This document shows, one piece after another, positions 27,974 through 35,953 of a stretch of 64,000 nt of DNA (within the stretch, counting starts at the first letter, position 1; every line of letters starts with the position of its first letter). Both the position numbers and the translations under genes were made by a program. The notes beneath the pieces are model-generated. The model was not told the DNA's origin and made no database searches. It saw only the letters and a list, made by a program, of their open reading frames with translations. This DNA is from Lachnospiraceae bacterium (GTDB lineage: Bacteria > Bacillota > Clostridia > Lachnospirales > Lachnospiraceae). The DNA is taken from contig JAFLSY010000008.1 of assembly GCA_022510745.1 (NCBI GenBank), positions 62,001 to 126,000 on the forward strand, given 5' to 3'.

Positions 27974-28010
27974 CAAGAAAGAGAAATCCCGCTTCCGGTC
28001 TTTCTCTTTT
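27974..28010 (-). terminator. Possible attenuating hairpin after rpoZ
   Basis: Purine and pyrimidine arms (AAGAGAAA / TTTCTCTT) flank a GC loop between rpoZ and rimO. The tail is only weakly T-rich, so partial read-through into rimO is likely. Confidence 0.4.
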
Positions 28011-28029
28011 CTATTGGATCTGCCTGGCA

Positions 28030-28266
28030 TTATTCTTCGTCGTTGATAATCTTAACCTTGCCTTCGTACAGCTCATCCACCGCAACGGATAAGGGCTTCT
28101 TACCGCTGCCTTCGTCTATCAGAGGTTCATCTCCCCCAATGATCTGCCTTGCTCTCTTGGAGGTTGCCATTACAATGGAATAACGGCTGCTGACTACCGG
28201 CTCCTCCCCTGCTTCCACACCTGCATTGACTACCTGCATTAAATCGGTATAAGACGGATGTAACAT
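28030..28266 (-). CDS. rpoZ: RNA polymerase omega subunit
   Basis: A 78-residue RpoZ, which helps RNA polymerase assemble and respond to ppGpp. The core RYSIVMATSKRARQI is the standard omega signature, followed by PLSVAVDELYEGKV. It starts one base after the end of gmk, as in most Bacillota. Length is normal for clostridia. Confidence 0.94.
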   Translation of the reverse strand: MLHPSYTDLMQVVNAGVEAGEEPVVSSRYSIVMATSKRARQIIGGDEPLIDEGSGKKPLSVAVDELYEGKVKIINDEE

Positions 28267-28267
28267 A

Positions 28268-28897
28268 TTATTCTCCTTTCGACATCTGCTTTAATTCCTG
28301 CCTGATATTCTTTATAAATTCTTCATTTCGTGCCGTGGCCCGTTTAGCGGCCTGCACGATAGCGTGTATTTCTTTTACGCAGCTTTCCAGATCGTCATTG
28401 ACTACAATATATTCGTAATCCTCGATGCCCTCGGATTCCGTAACGGCGGTAGAGAGTCTGCCCGCAATCGCTGCGTCGCTTTCCGTTCCTCTTCCCCGCA
28501 GACGGCGTTCCAACTCTTTTGCATCGGGCGGCGTTACAAACAGGGGCAGCATCTCGGGAAACATCTTCTTGACTTTGCGCATGCCCTGAATTTCAATTTC
28601 CAGAATGACATCCTTCCCGGCCGCTAACTGTTTCTCCACATAGTCCTTGGGCGTTCCGTAATAGTTGCCACAATATTCAGCATACTCTATTAATCCGTTT
28701 TGTGCAATCTTTTCTTCAAAAACTTCTCTGGTTGAAAAAAAATACTCTCTGCCATCCACCTCTCCGGGTCTGGGATTTCTGGTTGTCATGGAAATAGACA
28801 GCGCATAATTGTCATAGGCCTTTAACAGCTCCTTCATGAGAGTCCCCTTGCCTGCACCGGAAAAACCGGACAGTACGATCAATATGCCTTTATCCAT
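28268..28897 (-). CDS. gmk: Guanylate kinase
   Basis: Phosphorylates GMP to GDP with ATP. The 209-residue enzyme has the P-loop SGFSGAGKGTLM at residues 9-20, the GMP-binding TTRNPRPGEVDGREYFF and the lid region. The ATG at 28897 (MDKGIL) is chosen because GGAGGGAGG precedes it. It overlaps the end of remA by eight bases and is followed directly by rpoZ, the usual gene order. Confidence 0.95.
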   Translation of the reverse strand: MDKGILIVLSGFSGAGKGTLMKELLKAYDNYALSISMTTRNPRPGEVDGREYFFSTREVFEEKIAQNGLIEYAEYCGNYYGTPKDYVEKQLAAGKDVILEIEIQGMRKVKKMFPEMLPLFVTPPDAKELERRLRGRGTESDAAIAGRLSTAVTESEGIEDYEYIVVNDDLESCVKEIHAIVQAAKRATARNEEFIKNIRQELKQMSKGE

Positions 28898-29198
28898 TTG
28901 CCATGCCTCCCTCCGTTTCGGCTTTTGTCTCCCCGCCGCCATCCGCTCTTTCATCGCAAACACCAGCCTGCGCCCTGCCCGCTATGGTTTCCGGAAGAAG
29001 CGCCGAGAGTACCAACTGACTGTTTTCCATCACCAGTACTGCCTTGGTCTTACGACCCTGAGTGGCGTCAATCGCCATTCCGCTTTCCTTTGCCTTCTGT
29101 ACCATACGTTTGACAGGTGCGGAATCCGGGCTGACAATCGCAATGATCTTGCCCGTATTTACAATATTGCCAAAGCCGATATGAATCAGTTTATCCAT
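28890..29198 (-). CDS. remA: RemA/DUF370 DNA-binding regulator
   Basis: A 102-residue member of the RemA family, small DNA-binding proteins that activate biofilm-matrix genes in Bacillus subtilis. The family core (KLIHIGFGNIVNTGKIIAIV, then SAPVKRMVQ and KTKAVLVMENS) is intact. The C-terminal 25 residues are a Gly/Glu-rich extension, longer than in Bacillus, that overlaps the gmk start. It sits between yicC and gmk as in other Bacillota. Its targets here are unknown. Confidence 0.9.
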   Translation of the reverse strand: MDKLIHIGFGNIVNTGKIIAIVSPDSAPVKRMVQKAKESGMAIDATQGRKTKAVLVMENSQLVLSALLPETIAGRAQAGVCDERADGGGETKAETEGGMANG

Positions 29199-29212
29199 GA
29201 ACCGTACTTCCC

Positions 29213-30091
29213 CTATTCAATATTCTGAATCTGCTCCCGTACCTTTTCAATTTCGGTTTTTAATTCAATGGCACGGTTGGAAATTTCCAAATCGGTGGTC
29301 TTACTCAAAATGGTATTGGCCTCGCGGTTCATCTCCTGAGCAATAAAATCCAGTTTCCTGCCCACGCTGCCTCCCTCTAAAAGAGCCTCTTTCACAGCTT
29401 CCACATGGCTCTTTAGGCGTACCAGTTCCTCGTCCACGCAGACCTTGTCCGCAAAGACCGTCACTTCCGTCAAGAGCCTGCCTTCATCCACCTGCTTATC
29501 TCCCAAAAGCTCCTCTACCTTGGCAAAGAGTTTCTGCTTATATTCTGTAATGATCTGGGGAGAACGCTCGGTCACAAAATCCACATGGGAAAGTATAACA
29601 TCCAGCTTCTGCAGCAAATCCGCTTTTAAATTTTCGCCCTCTTTGATACGCGTCTCCACAAAGGCCTCGACCGCCTGCTTTATTGCCTTCTGCAGCAGTT
29701 TCCACAGTTCCTCCTCATCCTCGTTGCTCTCCTCCATGGTAAAAACCTCGGGATAGCGGGCCAGAGTGGATACCCGGACATCATCATCCAGGCCGAAATC
29801 TGCTGCCATCTGCCTTAGATAGCCTAAATATTCAGCGGCAATTTCCTTATTGTATTTGACGCAGCCTGCGGTTTCCGAGAAATCCTCATAGGCAATAAAA
29901 ACATCCACCTTGCCCCGCTGCATAAAATTCTTCAGTTCCCCGCGAACAGAGGATTCAAAAAAATTCAGCTTCTTTGGCATCTTGATATTCATATCCAGAT
30001 ACCTGTGGTTTACGGATTTCATTTCCACCGTGAACTTACGGTTCTCCTCGGTAAGTTCGCATCTGCCGAATCCGGTCATGCTCTTGATCAT
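29213..30091 (-). CDS. yicC: YicC family endoribonuclease
   Basis: A 292-residue protein with the N-terminal MIKSMTGFGR, which is almost diagnostic for YicC/YloC, and the C-terminal DUF1732 block (GRKLDFIAQEMNREANT, then SKTTD). Studied members are endoribonucleases involved in RNA turnover. It is the first gene of the yicC-remA-gmk-rpoZ-rimO-pgsA-cinA operon, with a strong promoter just upstream. Confidence 0.93.
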   Translation of the reverse strand: MIKSMTGFGRCELTEENRKFTVEMKSVNHRYLDMNIKMPKKLNFFESSVRGELKNFMQRGKVDVFIAYEDFSETAGCVKYNKEIAAEYLGYLRQMAADFGLDDDVRVSTLARYPEVFTMEESNEDEEELWKLLQKAIKQAVEAFVETRIKEGENLKADLLQKLDVILSHVDFVTERSPQIITEYKQKLFAKVEELLGDKQVDEGRLLTEVTVFADKVCVDEELVRLKSHVEAVKEALLEGGSVGRKLDFIAQEMNREANTILSKTTDLEISNRAIELKTEIEKVREQIQNIE

Positions 30092-30118
30092 TTGTACACC
30101 TCCCGCAATACTGCATTT

Positions 30119-30147
30119 ATTATAGTAAAAACTCCGGGCTTCGTCAA
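30119..30147 (-). promoter_or_regulatory. Promoter of the yicC operon
   Basis: TTGACG (30142-30147) and TATAAT (30119-30124) on the minus strand, 17 bases apart, about 28 bases upstream of the yicC start codon. Confidence 0.8.
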
Positions 30148-30203
30148 GAATACAGTGAGGACAGATTCTTATTACGTATCAGTAGTCATTTTTCCTCTAA
30201 CTA

Positions 30204-31115
30204 TCACATTACCTCTCTCAATACACTCTTAAATATCGTAAAGTTACGCTCATCTCTCGGGCTGCAGTATATCGCATATTCAATCGTTTTAAAAGCATAC
30301 AAATATTCCTTTATGATATTTCTTGATGCGGTCGCAACGACTTTCGGATCATTCTCAAATGCTCCGCAGCCAAAAGCACCTAAAATAATCGTATCATTGC
30401 CCTCTGATACGGCCACGTCTAAAATCCTTCTAAGACGTTTCTCATGAAGCGCAAGCAAATCCTTATCCCTCATCACTGCCGCTTTATTTCCATCACCTGT
30501 ATTGTATGCATTTCCCGGGCGGACACGCAAATTAGGCGCCGCACAGGTTATTACATTTACCTTATACCAATCCGTTTCATCCATCAACTTCGGAATATTT
30601 TCATCCGTCTTAAAGACCATAATCTCAGGTGTATAGATAATATCATCATTGTGAATCGGATCATGTGCGTTTCTATGCGGCGTGTAAAACCCGGCCCACA
30701 TTTGGGGCGTATTTAAGCAGAAATATAATCCTGAACATCTGCAAAGACATTCCTCCTGCGCACTGGAGCCCTTTACCACTCCACCACCCGGATTGGATGC
30801 AGATGCAAAATTATGTACGGCAACCTTATTGCCCTTGTATTGCGAAGCAGCTTCAAATGTACGCCGTTTTGAAACCACTACTGCTGCCGGATCTGCATAT
30901 AAATCCAGCTTTGGGCGTTCTATATTTTCTGACTCCAAAATCAGTTTCTGTCCGGCAATTGATTGCCTGATCGAATCTGCTAAATGTTTATCAGCTTTAC
31001 AAAGCCTTTCCGTGTCTTTGAATACTGCGGCATTTTCTTCTCTTCCTATTTTGATACCTCCTGATCGCTCCCAGAACATTCTGTCTGGAATTCTATCTAA
31101 CGTGTTTGATGTCAA
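30204..31115 (-). CDS. Bacterial-type poly(ADP-ribose) glycohydrolase (TIGR02452 macrodomain)
   Basis: A 303-residue macrodomain protein of the TIGR02452/microbial PARG group, which removes ADP-ribose from macromolecules. The catalytic signature is visible at about 109-120: NPGGGVVKGSSAQEE, the GGG-X6-8-QEE loop of PARG enzymes, and a later GAFGCGAFENDP ligand loop. The start is a TTG with AGGAG seven bases upstream; that site overlaps the stop codon of the phosphatase gene before it, so the two are coupled. The substrate in this organism is unknown; no ADP-ribosyltransferase was seen in the window. Confidence 0.85.
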   Translation of the reverse strand: MTSNTLDRIPDRMFWERSGGIKIGREENAAVFKDTERLCKADKHLADSIRQSIAGQKLILESENIERPKLDLYADPAAVVVSKRRTFEAASQYKGNKVAVHNFASASNPGGGVVKGSSAQEECLCRCSGLYFCLNTPQMWAGFYTPHRNAHDPIHNDDIIYTPEIMVFKTDENIPKLMDETDWYKVNVITCAAPNLRVRPGNAYNTGDGNKAAVMRDKDLLALHEKRLRRILDVAVSEGNDTIILGAFGCGAFENDPKVVATASRNIIKEYLYAFKTIEYAIYCSPRDERNFTIFKSVLREVM

Positions 31116-31125
31116 ATAGTTGCTC

Positions 31126-31836
31126 CTATGTTAATGAGTAAAATTCCTCACCCGTATCAAGACATATGGCCGCCAGCCTGCCTCCCGGAAGGTAGCAGCC
31201 ACAGTCAATCGCAATATGATTGTTTGCCCGATAAATATATCCCGGTCTTGGATTTCCTTCTATTCCCTGCGTTGGTGTATGACCTGTCACCACATAGACA
31301 TCATCGAAATACTGTGTTTCATAATCTGCCCTATCCCATACAAGCTCTTCTATCGAGTAATCTTCTATCTCTTTCTCCATAGAATAGTTGCCAAGGCCCC
31401 CATGTACCAGCAGATAGTTCTTTCCGCCTGCGGTCAGCTCCTCATATAGCAGAAAATCCTTGATAAAATCTATCACATCCTGTCTGGTCTCCGTATCCAG
31501 CTTGTGAAATTCATCCGTGGTGGTAACGCTTCCGTTCATCTGCCATCTGAACAGCTTATCCACCATCTCCGAATCTATCCCGGCAATCGCTTCCTCCGTA
31601 ATTTCCTTACATAGGAATTCCAGACACTCTAACGCCATCAGCTCATGGTTTCCGACAATACAAACTGCGTTCGGCATTTCCATGAGCTTTAGCAATACCT
31701 TAATGGGATTTGGCCCTCTGTCCAGAATGTCGCCAAGAATATACAGTGTATCCGTGTCCTGCAGCTTTATTATATCAAGTAGTTTCACGAACAGATCATA
31801 TTCGCCATGGATATCCGAAATCACGTATGTTGCTAT
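31126..31836 (-). CDS. PPP-type serine/threonine phosphatase or metallophosphoesterase
   Basis: A calcineurin-like phosphoesterase of about 236 residues with all PPP motifs: SDIHGEYD, GDILDRGPN, GNHEL, LVHGGL and GHTP. It may dephosphorylate proteins or small phosphoesters. The start is unusual: GGAGGT lies exactly seven bases before an ATA codon at 31836-31834, where relatives begin with Met-Ala-Thr-Tyr. In-frame TTG (31872) and GTG (31869) exist further up without a ribosome binding site. It is followed by the PARG gene with a 10-base gap. Confidence 0.8.
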   Translation of the reverse strand: MATYVISDIHGEYDLFVKLLDIIKLQDTDTLYILGDILDRGPNPIKVLLKLMEMPNAVCIVGNHELMALECLEFLCKEITEEAIAGIDSEMVDKLFRWQMNGSVTTTDEFHKLDTETRQDVIDFIKDFLLYEELTAGGKNYLLVHGGLGNYSMEKEIEDYSIEELVWDRADYETQYFDDVYVVTGHTPTQGIEGNPRPGYIYRANNHIAIDCGCYLPGGRLAAICLDTGEEFYSLT

Positions 31837-31897
31837 AGAGACCACCTCCAATTTCTTTCTTGAGATCACCAAGAATTTGATTCAAACATTTATCATA

Positions 31898-32038
31898 TTA
31901 CATCAGCTTCAGAATCTCCGCCTGTGTCAGCGGATGGTTTTCGTCCGTACTCTCCTTCAAAACCTCCAACAATCGCAAGGTACGAATTACGGAATTTGTC
32001 TGTTGAGAATGTGCCTTCCTATTCTGTTTCTTTTCCAT
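31898..32038 (-). pseudogene. Truncated WYL-type transcriptional regulator (N-terminal stub)
   Basis: A 46-codon reading frame starting MEKKQNRKAH and containing SVIRTLRLLEVLKEST and PLTQAEILKLM. This looks like the first helix-turn-helix of WYL-domain regulators (about 300 residues when complete), but it stops after 46 residues and no WYL domain follows in any frame before the phosphatase gene. It is most likely a deletion remnant; a functional micro-protein is less likely. It lies just upstream of the phosphatase-PARG pair on the same strand. Confidence 0.5.
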
Positions 32039-32189
32039 GACGCCTCTGTTCCTCCATGTCTGATGTGTCGTAGTTCATTTTTCGCATATAGTAAAGTATC
32101 ATTTCAAGGTTTTATAACTATTATTTCATATGGAATCGGTAACTTAGAGCATTTTCTCCCCTGTGCCTCACGCTTTATTTTAAAATATT

Positions 32190-32220
32190 TTAAAAAGGCA
32201 ATCCCACTTCAGGACTGCCC
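32190..32220 (-). terminator. Terminator of the nuclease gene
   Basis: On the minus strand GGCAGTCC-N7-GGATTGCC is followed by TTTTTAAAA, shortly after the stop codon at 32264. Bases 32039-32189 hold no recognisable gene. Confidence 0.75.
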
Positions 32221-32263
32221 TTTCATTATAGGATCAGTGATTATGTTGCAGAGGGTTTAGATG

Positions 32264-33259
32264 CTAGTGTGTAGTATCAGAAGAAAGCTGGCTGACTAAC
32301 TCCTGCAGACGCCGAATTTCAGCATCTTTACTGGCAAGCTGCAATTTTTGTTCTGCAATCTGAGCCTCCTGTTCTGCAATTTGAGCCTTCTGATCTGCAA
32401 TCTTGGATTTGTGTTCTGCTATCTTAGTATGCAATTCGTCCTCAATCACACTGGGCAGCTTGATCAATGGTTCCGTCATCCTGCTTACCTCCTCTCGCAG
32501 TCGCGAGTGCTTTGCCAGCACTCTGTCCACAGCAAAGTGAAATAACCTCACATAATTGCGATATTCCCGTTCCGTTAGATATCCATTCAAGGATTCTTCT
32601 TTCAATATCAATATAACTTTCTCCACAAACTCTGTCAATTCTTTTTCCGTCAGGGGATGCTTACAGTCTGATCGTATCCGTGGGCGCAGACGTAAGATGA
32701 TATATGGAATAAAAAGGGTAAGATGTTTTTCTTTGATTTCCTTTAGAGAATAGGTCTGGATTTTGACAGTCGGAATCTTGTAGATATGCTCACTGTTGTC
32801 CTGAAAGACTACACGGCATTTCAAATGGTCGGGAATGGCATCATTTTTCTCAGGGTAGATTACTACAGAGTGTGGGAAATACAGGGTGATCTCGCCGGTG
32901 TTCTTGTCCATGGTCTTCGAGTGGGTGATGGCAAACCGCACATCGTAAGCAAACATCCGAATGACCATTTCGTTGTCGTTCTTCATCTGACATTCCAAGT
33001 GGTAATAATCGGTGCCGGCTACCAGAAGGGCGATATCCATGAGAGTAGAGCTTGGCGGTTTCTTACTGTCTTCCTCAAAAGAGGATGTCTCCAAACCTAG
33101 TACCACGATGGATGTGTCTTTGGGATACTCCCGCCCGTAGACTTCCTTAAAGAGAGGAAACAGTTGCGTGGGCATGGCGCTGACAATGGCTTTGAGGATC
33201 TCATCCCAAAGCTTGTTGCCATCTAAGGCTGCGGGATCAGGCATAATTTTTTCGTGCAT
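32264..33259 (-). CDS. PD-(D/E)XK nuclease family protein with C-terminal coiled coil
   Basis: A 331-residue protein like the Rpn/transposase-associated PD-(D/E)XK nucleases common in Lachnospiraceae. A nuclease core is suggested by MDIALLVAGTDYYHLECQMK (Asp, then Glu-x-Gln-x-Lys) at about 75-95, followed by a helical region. The last 60 residues are a coiled coil of near-exact heptads (KAQIAEQ, EAQIAEQ and so on) encoded by 21-base repeats. The ATG at 33259 follows AGAAGGTATTTT; an upstream GTG would add 11 residues. Whether it is an active nuclease or a domesticated transposon protein is open. Confidence 0.68.
   Translation of the reverse strand: MHEKIMPDPAALDGNKLWDEILKAIVSAMPTQLFPLFKEVYGREYPKDTSIVVLGLETSSFEEDSKKPPSSTLMDIALLVAGTDYYHLECQMKNDNEMVIRMFAYDVRFAITHSKTMDKNTGEITLYFPHSVVIYPEKNDAIPDHLKCRVVFQDNSEHIYKIPTVKIQTYSLKEIKEKHLTLFIPYIILRLRPRIRSDCKHPLTEKELTEFVEKVILILKEESLNGYLTEREYRNYVRLFHFAVDRVLAKHSRLREEVSRMTEPLIKLPSVIEDELHTKIAEHKSKIADQKAQIAEQEAQIAEQKLQLASKDAEIRRLQELVSQLSSDTTH
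32350..32433 (-). repeat. 21-base tandem repeats encoding heptads
   Basis: Four adjacent 21-base units (and a decayed fifth at 32335-32349), each with a TCTGCAAT-like core, encode one coiled-coil heptad apiece. Copy number could vary between strains without breaking the reading frame. Confidence 0.75.
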
Positions 33260-33603
33260 AAAATACCTTCTTTCTGTTGTGCAATTGTTCACGTGTAACT
33301 GTCAAAGTTGTGAAATGAGGCGAAACGCCGGAATAGTTGGACAGCCGGATTGGCATGTCACAATTGTATTTACGAGTACCAGTATATCAGCTAGATGATG
33401 TATTGTAAACAAAAAATCGGAGGCATTCGCACCCCCAATCCAAAATAGAATGCCCTATATTGTTTTTATTTCATTTGCACAACGTTTTCCGTGCAATAGA
33501 AAAAATCAACCTGTCTATACTTCGATAAAGTGATATCTGATGATGGCCCTGTGGTAGAGATTCATTGCCACCCCTCAATTTAATTAGTTTACCGCCCAAA
33601 AAC
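33260..33603. promoter_or_regulatory. Gene-free stretch with the nuclease-gene promoter
   Basis: On the minus strand TTTACA (33404-33409) and TATACT (33381-33386) are 17 bases apart and can drive the nuclease gene about 120 bases downstream. The remainder up to the ABC operon end is AT-rich, with no gene or clear hairpin. Confidence 0.55.
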
Positions 33604-34359
33604 TTACAAATTCAGCATTATATCTGAAATATGTCGAATGCTCTCTTTATCTTTCTGGCTTTCAACCGTTTTTTCTATCCGTCCGTCCTTAATAAATATG
33701 ACCTTTTGACAATAGCTTGCCACTAATGCATCGTGTGTTACAATCACCAACGCTTTTTTCTTTATCTTATTGACATCTGCCATGTAATTCATAATAGATA
33801 CGGCTGCGGCAGAGTCAAGGTTTCCGGTTGGCTCATCCGCAAGTATAATCTGCGGATCGTTGACAAGTGCCCTGGCAATGGCGGTTCTTTGTTTTTCTCC
33901 TCCGGATATTTCATACGGATATTTTTTTAATATGCCGGAAATATTTAGAAATTCCGCATTTTCCAATACTTTCTTTCTGATCACAGAATATGCGGCTTTA
34001 TCTATTATCAATGGGAGCATGATGTTTTCTTCTACCGATAAATTCGGAAACAGATTATAGTCTTGAAATACAAAACCAATGCTTTTTCTCCGTAGTCTGG
34101 ATATTGCAGTATCGTCATATTCCCTTATATTCTTACCGCCATATTCCACGAAACCCTTGGTAGCTCTGTCAATCGTTCCTAATATCTTTAACAAGGTTGT
34201 TTTTCCGCAGCCGGACTTTCCCATGATACTTATGCTTTCTCCCTCACTCACGCTCAAATCAATATCTTTTAGTACATGGTTTGCTTTTTCGTGATGTATC
34301 TTGTCAATCAACGAATGATTGTATGTTTTGGAAACATTGTTTGCCCTTAAAATGACCAT
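33604..34359 (-). CDS. ABC transporter ATPase, MacB/LolD-like
   Basis: A 251-residue ATPase with Walker A GKSGCGKTTL, Q-loop VFQDYNLF, signature ISGGEKQR and Walker B IILADEPTGNLDS. It matches the family partnering FtsX-type permeases. It is the last gene of a four-gene operon (membrane protein, winged-helix regulator, permease, ATPase) and overlaps the permease by 13 bases. The likely role is export or sensing of an antimicrobial or signal peptide, by analogy only. Confidence 0.9.
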   Translation of the reverse strand: MVILRANNVSKTYNHSLIDKIHHEKANHVLKDIDLSVSEGESISIMGKSGCGKTTLLKILGTIDRATKGFVEYGGKNIREYDDTAISRLRRKSIGFVFQDYNLFPNLSVEENIMLPLIIDKAAYSVIRKKVLENAEFLNISGILKKYPYEISGGEKQRTAIARALVNDPQIILADEPTGNLDSAAAVSIMNYMADVNKIKKKALVIVTHDALVASYCQKVIFIKDGRIEKTVESQKDKESIRHISDIMLNL

Positions 34360-35654
34360 TTCGCTTCCCGCCCCTCCGTTCTTACAGTGATGTATCTTTT
34401 TACTGTTTCATAGTATATTACCTGTATCAGAATTAACACCATTTGGAATAGGGCAAAGCTCAAAATGTGCTGTCTATCAAACAATCCCACCCTCCTACAT
34501 TCCGCAATAATATAAAACCAGACCAGAAAATTAGAAAGCCCCCCGGAAATAGTCATAAGTATCCTAAATTCCGCAACAGCAGTTTTCTTTCTGTCTGTGC
34601 AGTCCATTCCCAAAAAACTTAAGATTTCTGCCCTTCTGCAATTCTCGCTTAGATCATTTAACTGTTTTATACTCAATATTCCCATATTGCAGATCAGTGT
34701 AAATGCTGCCATAAAATAGCTGGATATTCTGATTACCGTCATACTGTTACTCGCACCCGTATCTATGTAGGTTGTAATGATCATTCCACCGGAAAAGAAC
34801 ACAACCACTATGCCTAGAACATAGGTCAGGAATATAATGGTTTTGTTCGTCTTGTATCTGTAAACCAGATGATTGATCGTCAATAAATGTTTTAAGTAAA
34901 CACGATTGAAAAAAACATGAATAATGCCAATTACAACACTTAAACCATATGTCAAGATCAGATATATTCCAATTATATTTCCTAATAGGCTAAGCAAAAT
35001 AGATTCAAATGTAGGATTACTCAATAATTTAATGGAAACATATAACAGAAGCAGACCAATACTTGAAAGTACACACAACCACCTGTATTTGTATTCTTTT
35101 TTCACTCCTGCTGTCATAATCCTTGACATATCTTTTTTGAAAAAACGACACGCTCCGGTAATGCACCCGAACGAAAATATTAACACAGAAACATATATCG
35201 TAATCTTTATACTTTTTAAAATCTCATAAATCGGTAAAATTACTTCAATTCCATGAAACGCAAATATTTTACTGATAATCCCTATGACAATCATACCCAG
35301 CAACAAACCAGCTATTGTAGCTGTCATAAAAATAACTGCATATTCTATCACCAAAAATAAAATCATCTTTTTTCTGGAAGTCCCCAGCACGATAAACATT
35401 GCATAATCATTCATGCGTGATTTTACATAAAAATTCAGCGCATAAATAATAAACATCAATCCGGTAATTCCTATAACAACGTAGTAAAAGGCAAATACCC
35501 CTTTTACTGTTTCAGAGTCCCCTCCCAGATCAACAATTCCATTTATAGAAATCAGAGAAGAAATTATAAACACAATCGCTGAAAAGAGAGCCATGCTGGT
35601 TCCATATATCCCATAGTTCTTTTTATCCATATTTTTTATTATCATTAACAGCAT
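34347..35654 (-). CDS. FtsX-like ABC transporter permease
   Basis: A 435-residue membrane protein with about ten hydrophobic segments, arranged as in FtsX/BceB-type permeases, including ARFFKKDMSRIM-like basic cytoplasmic loops (ACRFFKKDMSRIM near 170). It pairs with the downstream ATPase and starts one base into the stop of the regulator gene (TAATG). It lacks the large extracellular domain of BceB, so a bacitracin-type sensor role is not indicated. Substrate unknown. Confidence 0.82.
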   Translation of the reverse strand: MLLMIIKNMDKKNYGIYGTSMALFSAIVFIISSLISINGIVDLGGDSETVKGVFAFYYVVIGITGLMFIIYALNFYVKSRMNDYAMFIVLGTSRKKMILFLVIEYAVIFMTATIAGLLLGMIVIGIISKIFAFHGIEVILPIYEILKSIKITIYVSVLIFSFGCITGACRFFKKDMSRIMTAGVKKEYKYRWLCVLSSIGLLLLYVSIKLLSNPTFESILLSLLGNIIGIYLILTYGLSVVIGIIHVFFNRVYLKHLLTINHLVYRYKTNKTIIFLTYVLGIVVVFFSGGMIITTYIDTGASNSMTVIRISSYFMAAFTLICNMGILSIKQLNDLSENCRRAEILSFLGMDCTDRKKTAVAEFRILMTISGGLSNFLVWFYIIAECRRVGLFDRQHILSFALFQMVLILIQVIYYETVKRYITVRTEGREAKWSF

Positions 35655-35953
35655 TACATATCAGCTCCCGCCCCACCTATAATCTTCTCCAGCAATTCAA
35701 CATATTCCCGAAACATCTTTCTACCTAAATCTGTAAGCCGGTAAGTAGTCTGTGGCTTTCTGTTTACAAATTTTTTATCCGATGCTACCACTGCACATTC
35801 TTCCAATTTAATTAACTGCGCTCCCAAATTACCGTCCGTAGCACCGGTTATCTCTTTCAGCTCACGAAAAGTTTTTTCATCTGTAACCAAAGCGGCTAAT
35901 ACTGCTACCCGTAATTTATTCCCGAACACATCAGGTATATTGTTGATCTCCAC
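35654..35953 (-). CDS. Winged-helix transcriptional regulator (HTH_34 type)
   Basis: A 99-residue single-domain DNA-binding protein: LRVAVLAALVTDEKTFRELK, then the recognition helix region GATDGNLGAQLIKLEE and a wing with KKFVNRKPQTTYRLT. This fits the winged-helix group related to MarR/PadR regulators. It is embedded in the ABC operon, overlapping both neighbours, and the operon promoter is covered by palindromes of suitable size. Autorepression is a strong inference. The inducer is unknown. Confidence 0.85.
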   Translation of the reverse strand: MEINNIPDVFGNKLRVAVLAALVTDEKTFRELKEITGATDGNLGAQLIKLEECAVVASDKKFVNRKPQTTYRLTDLGRKMFREYVELLEKIIGGAGADM

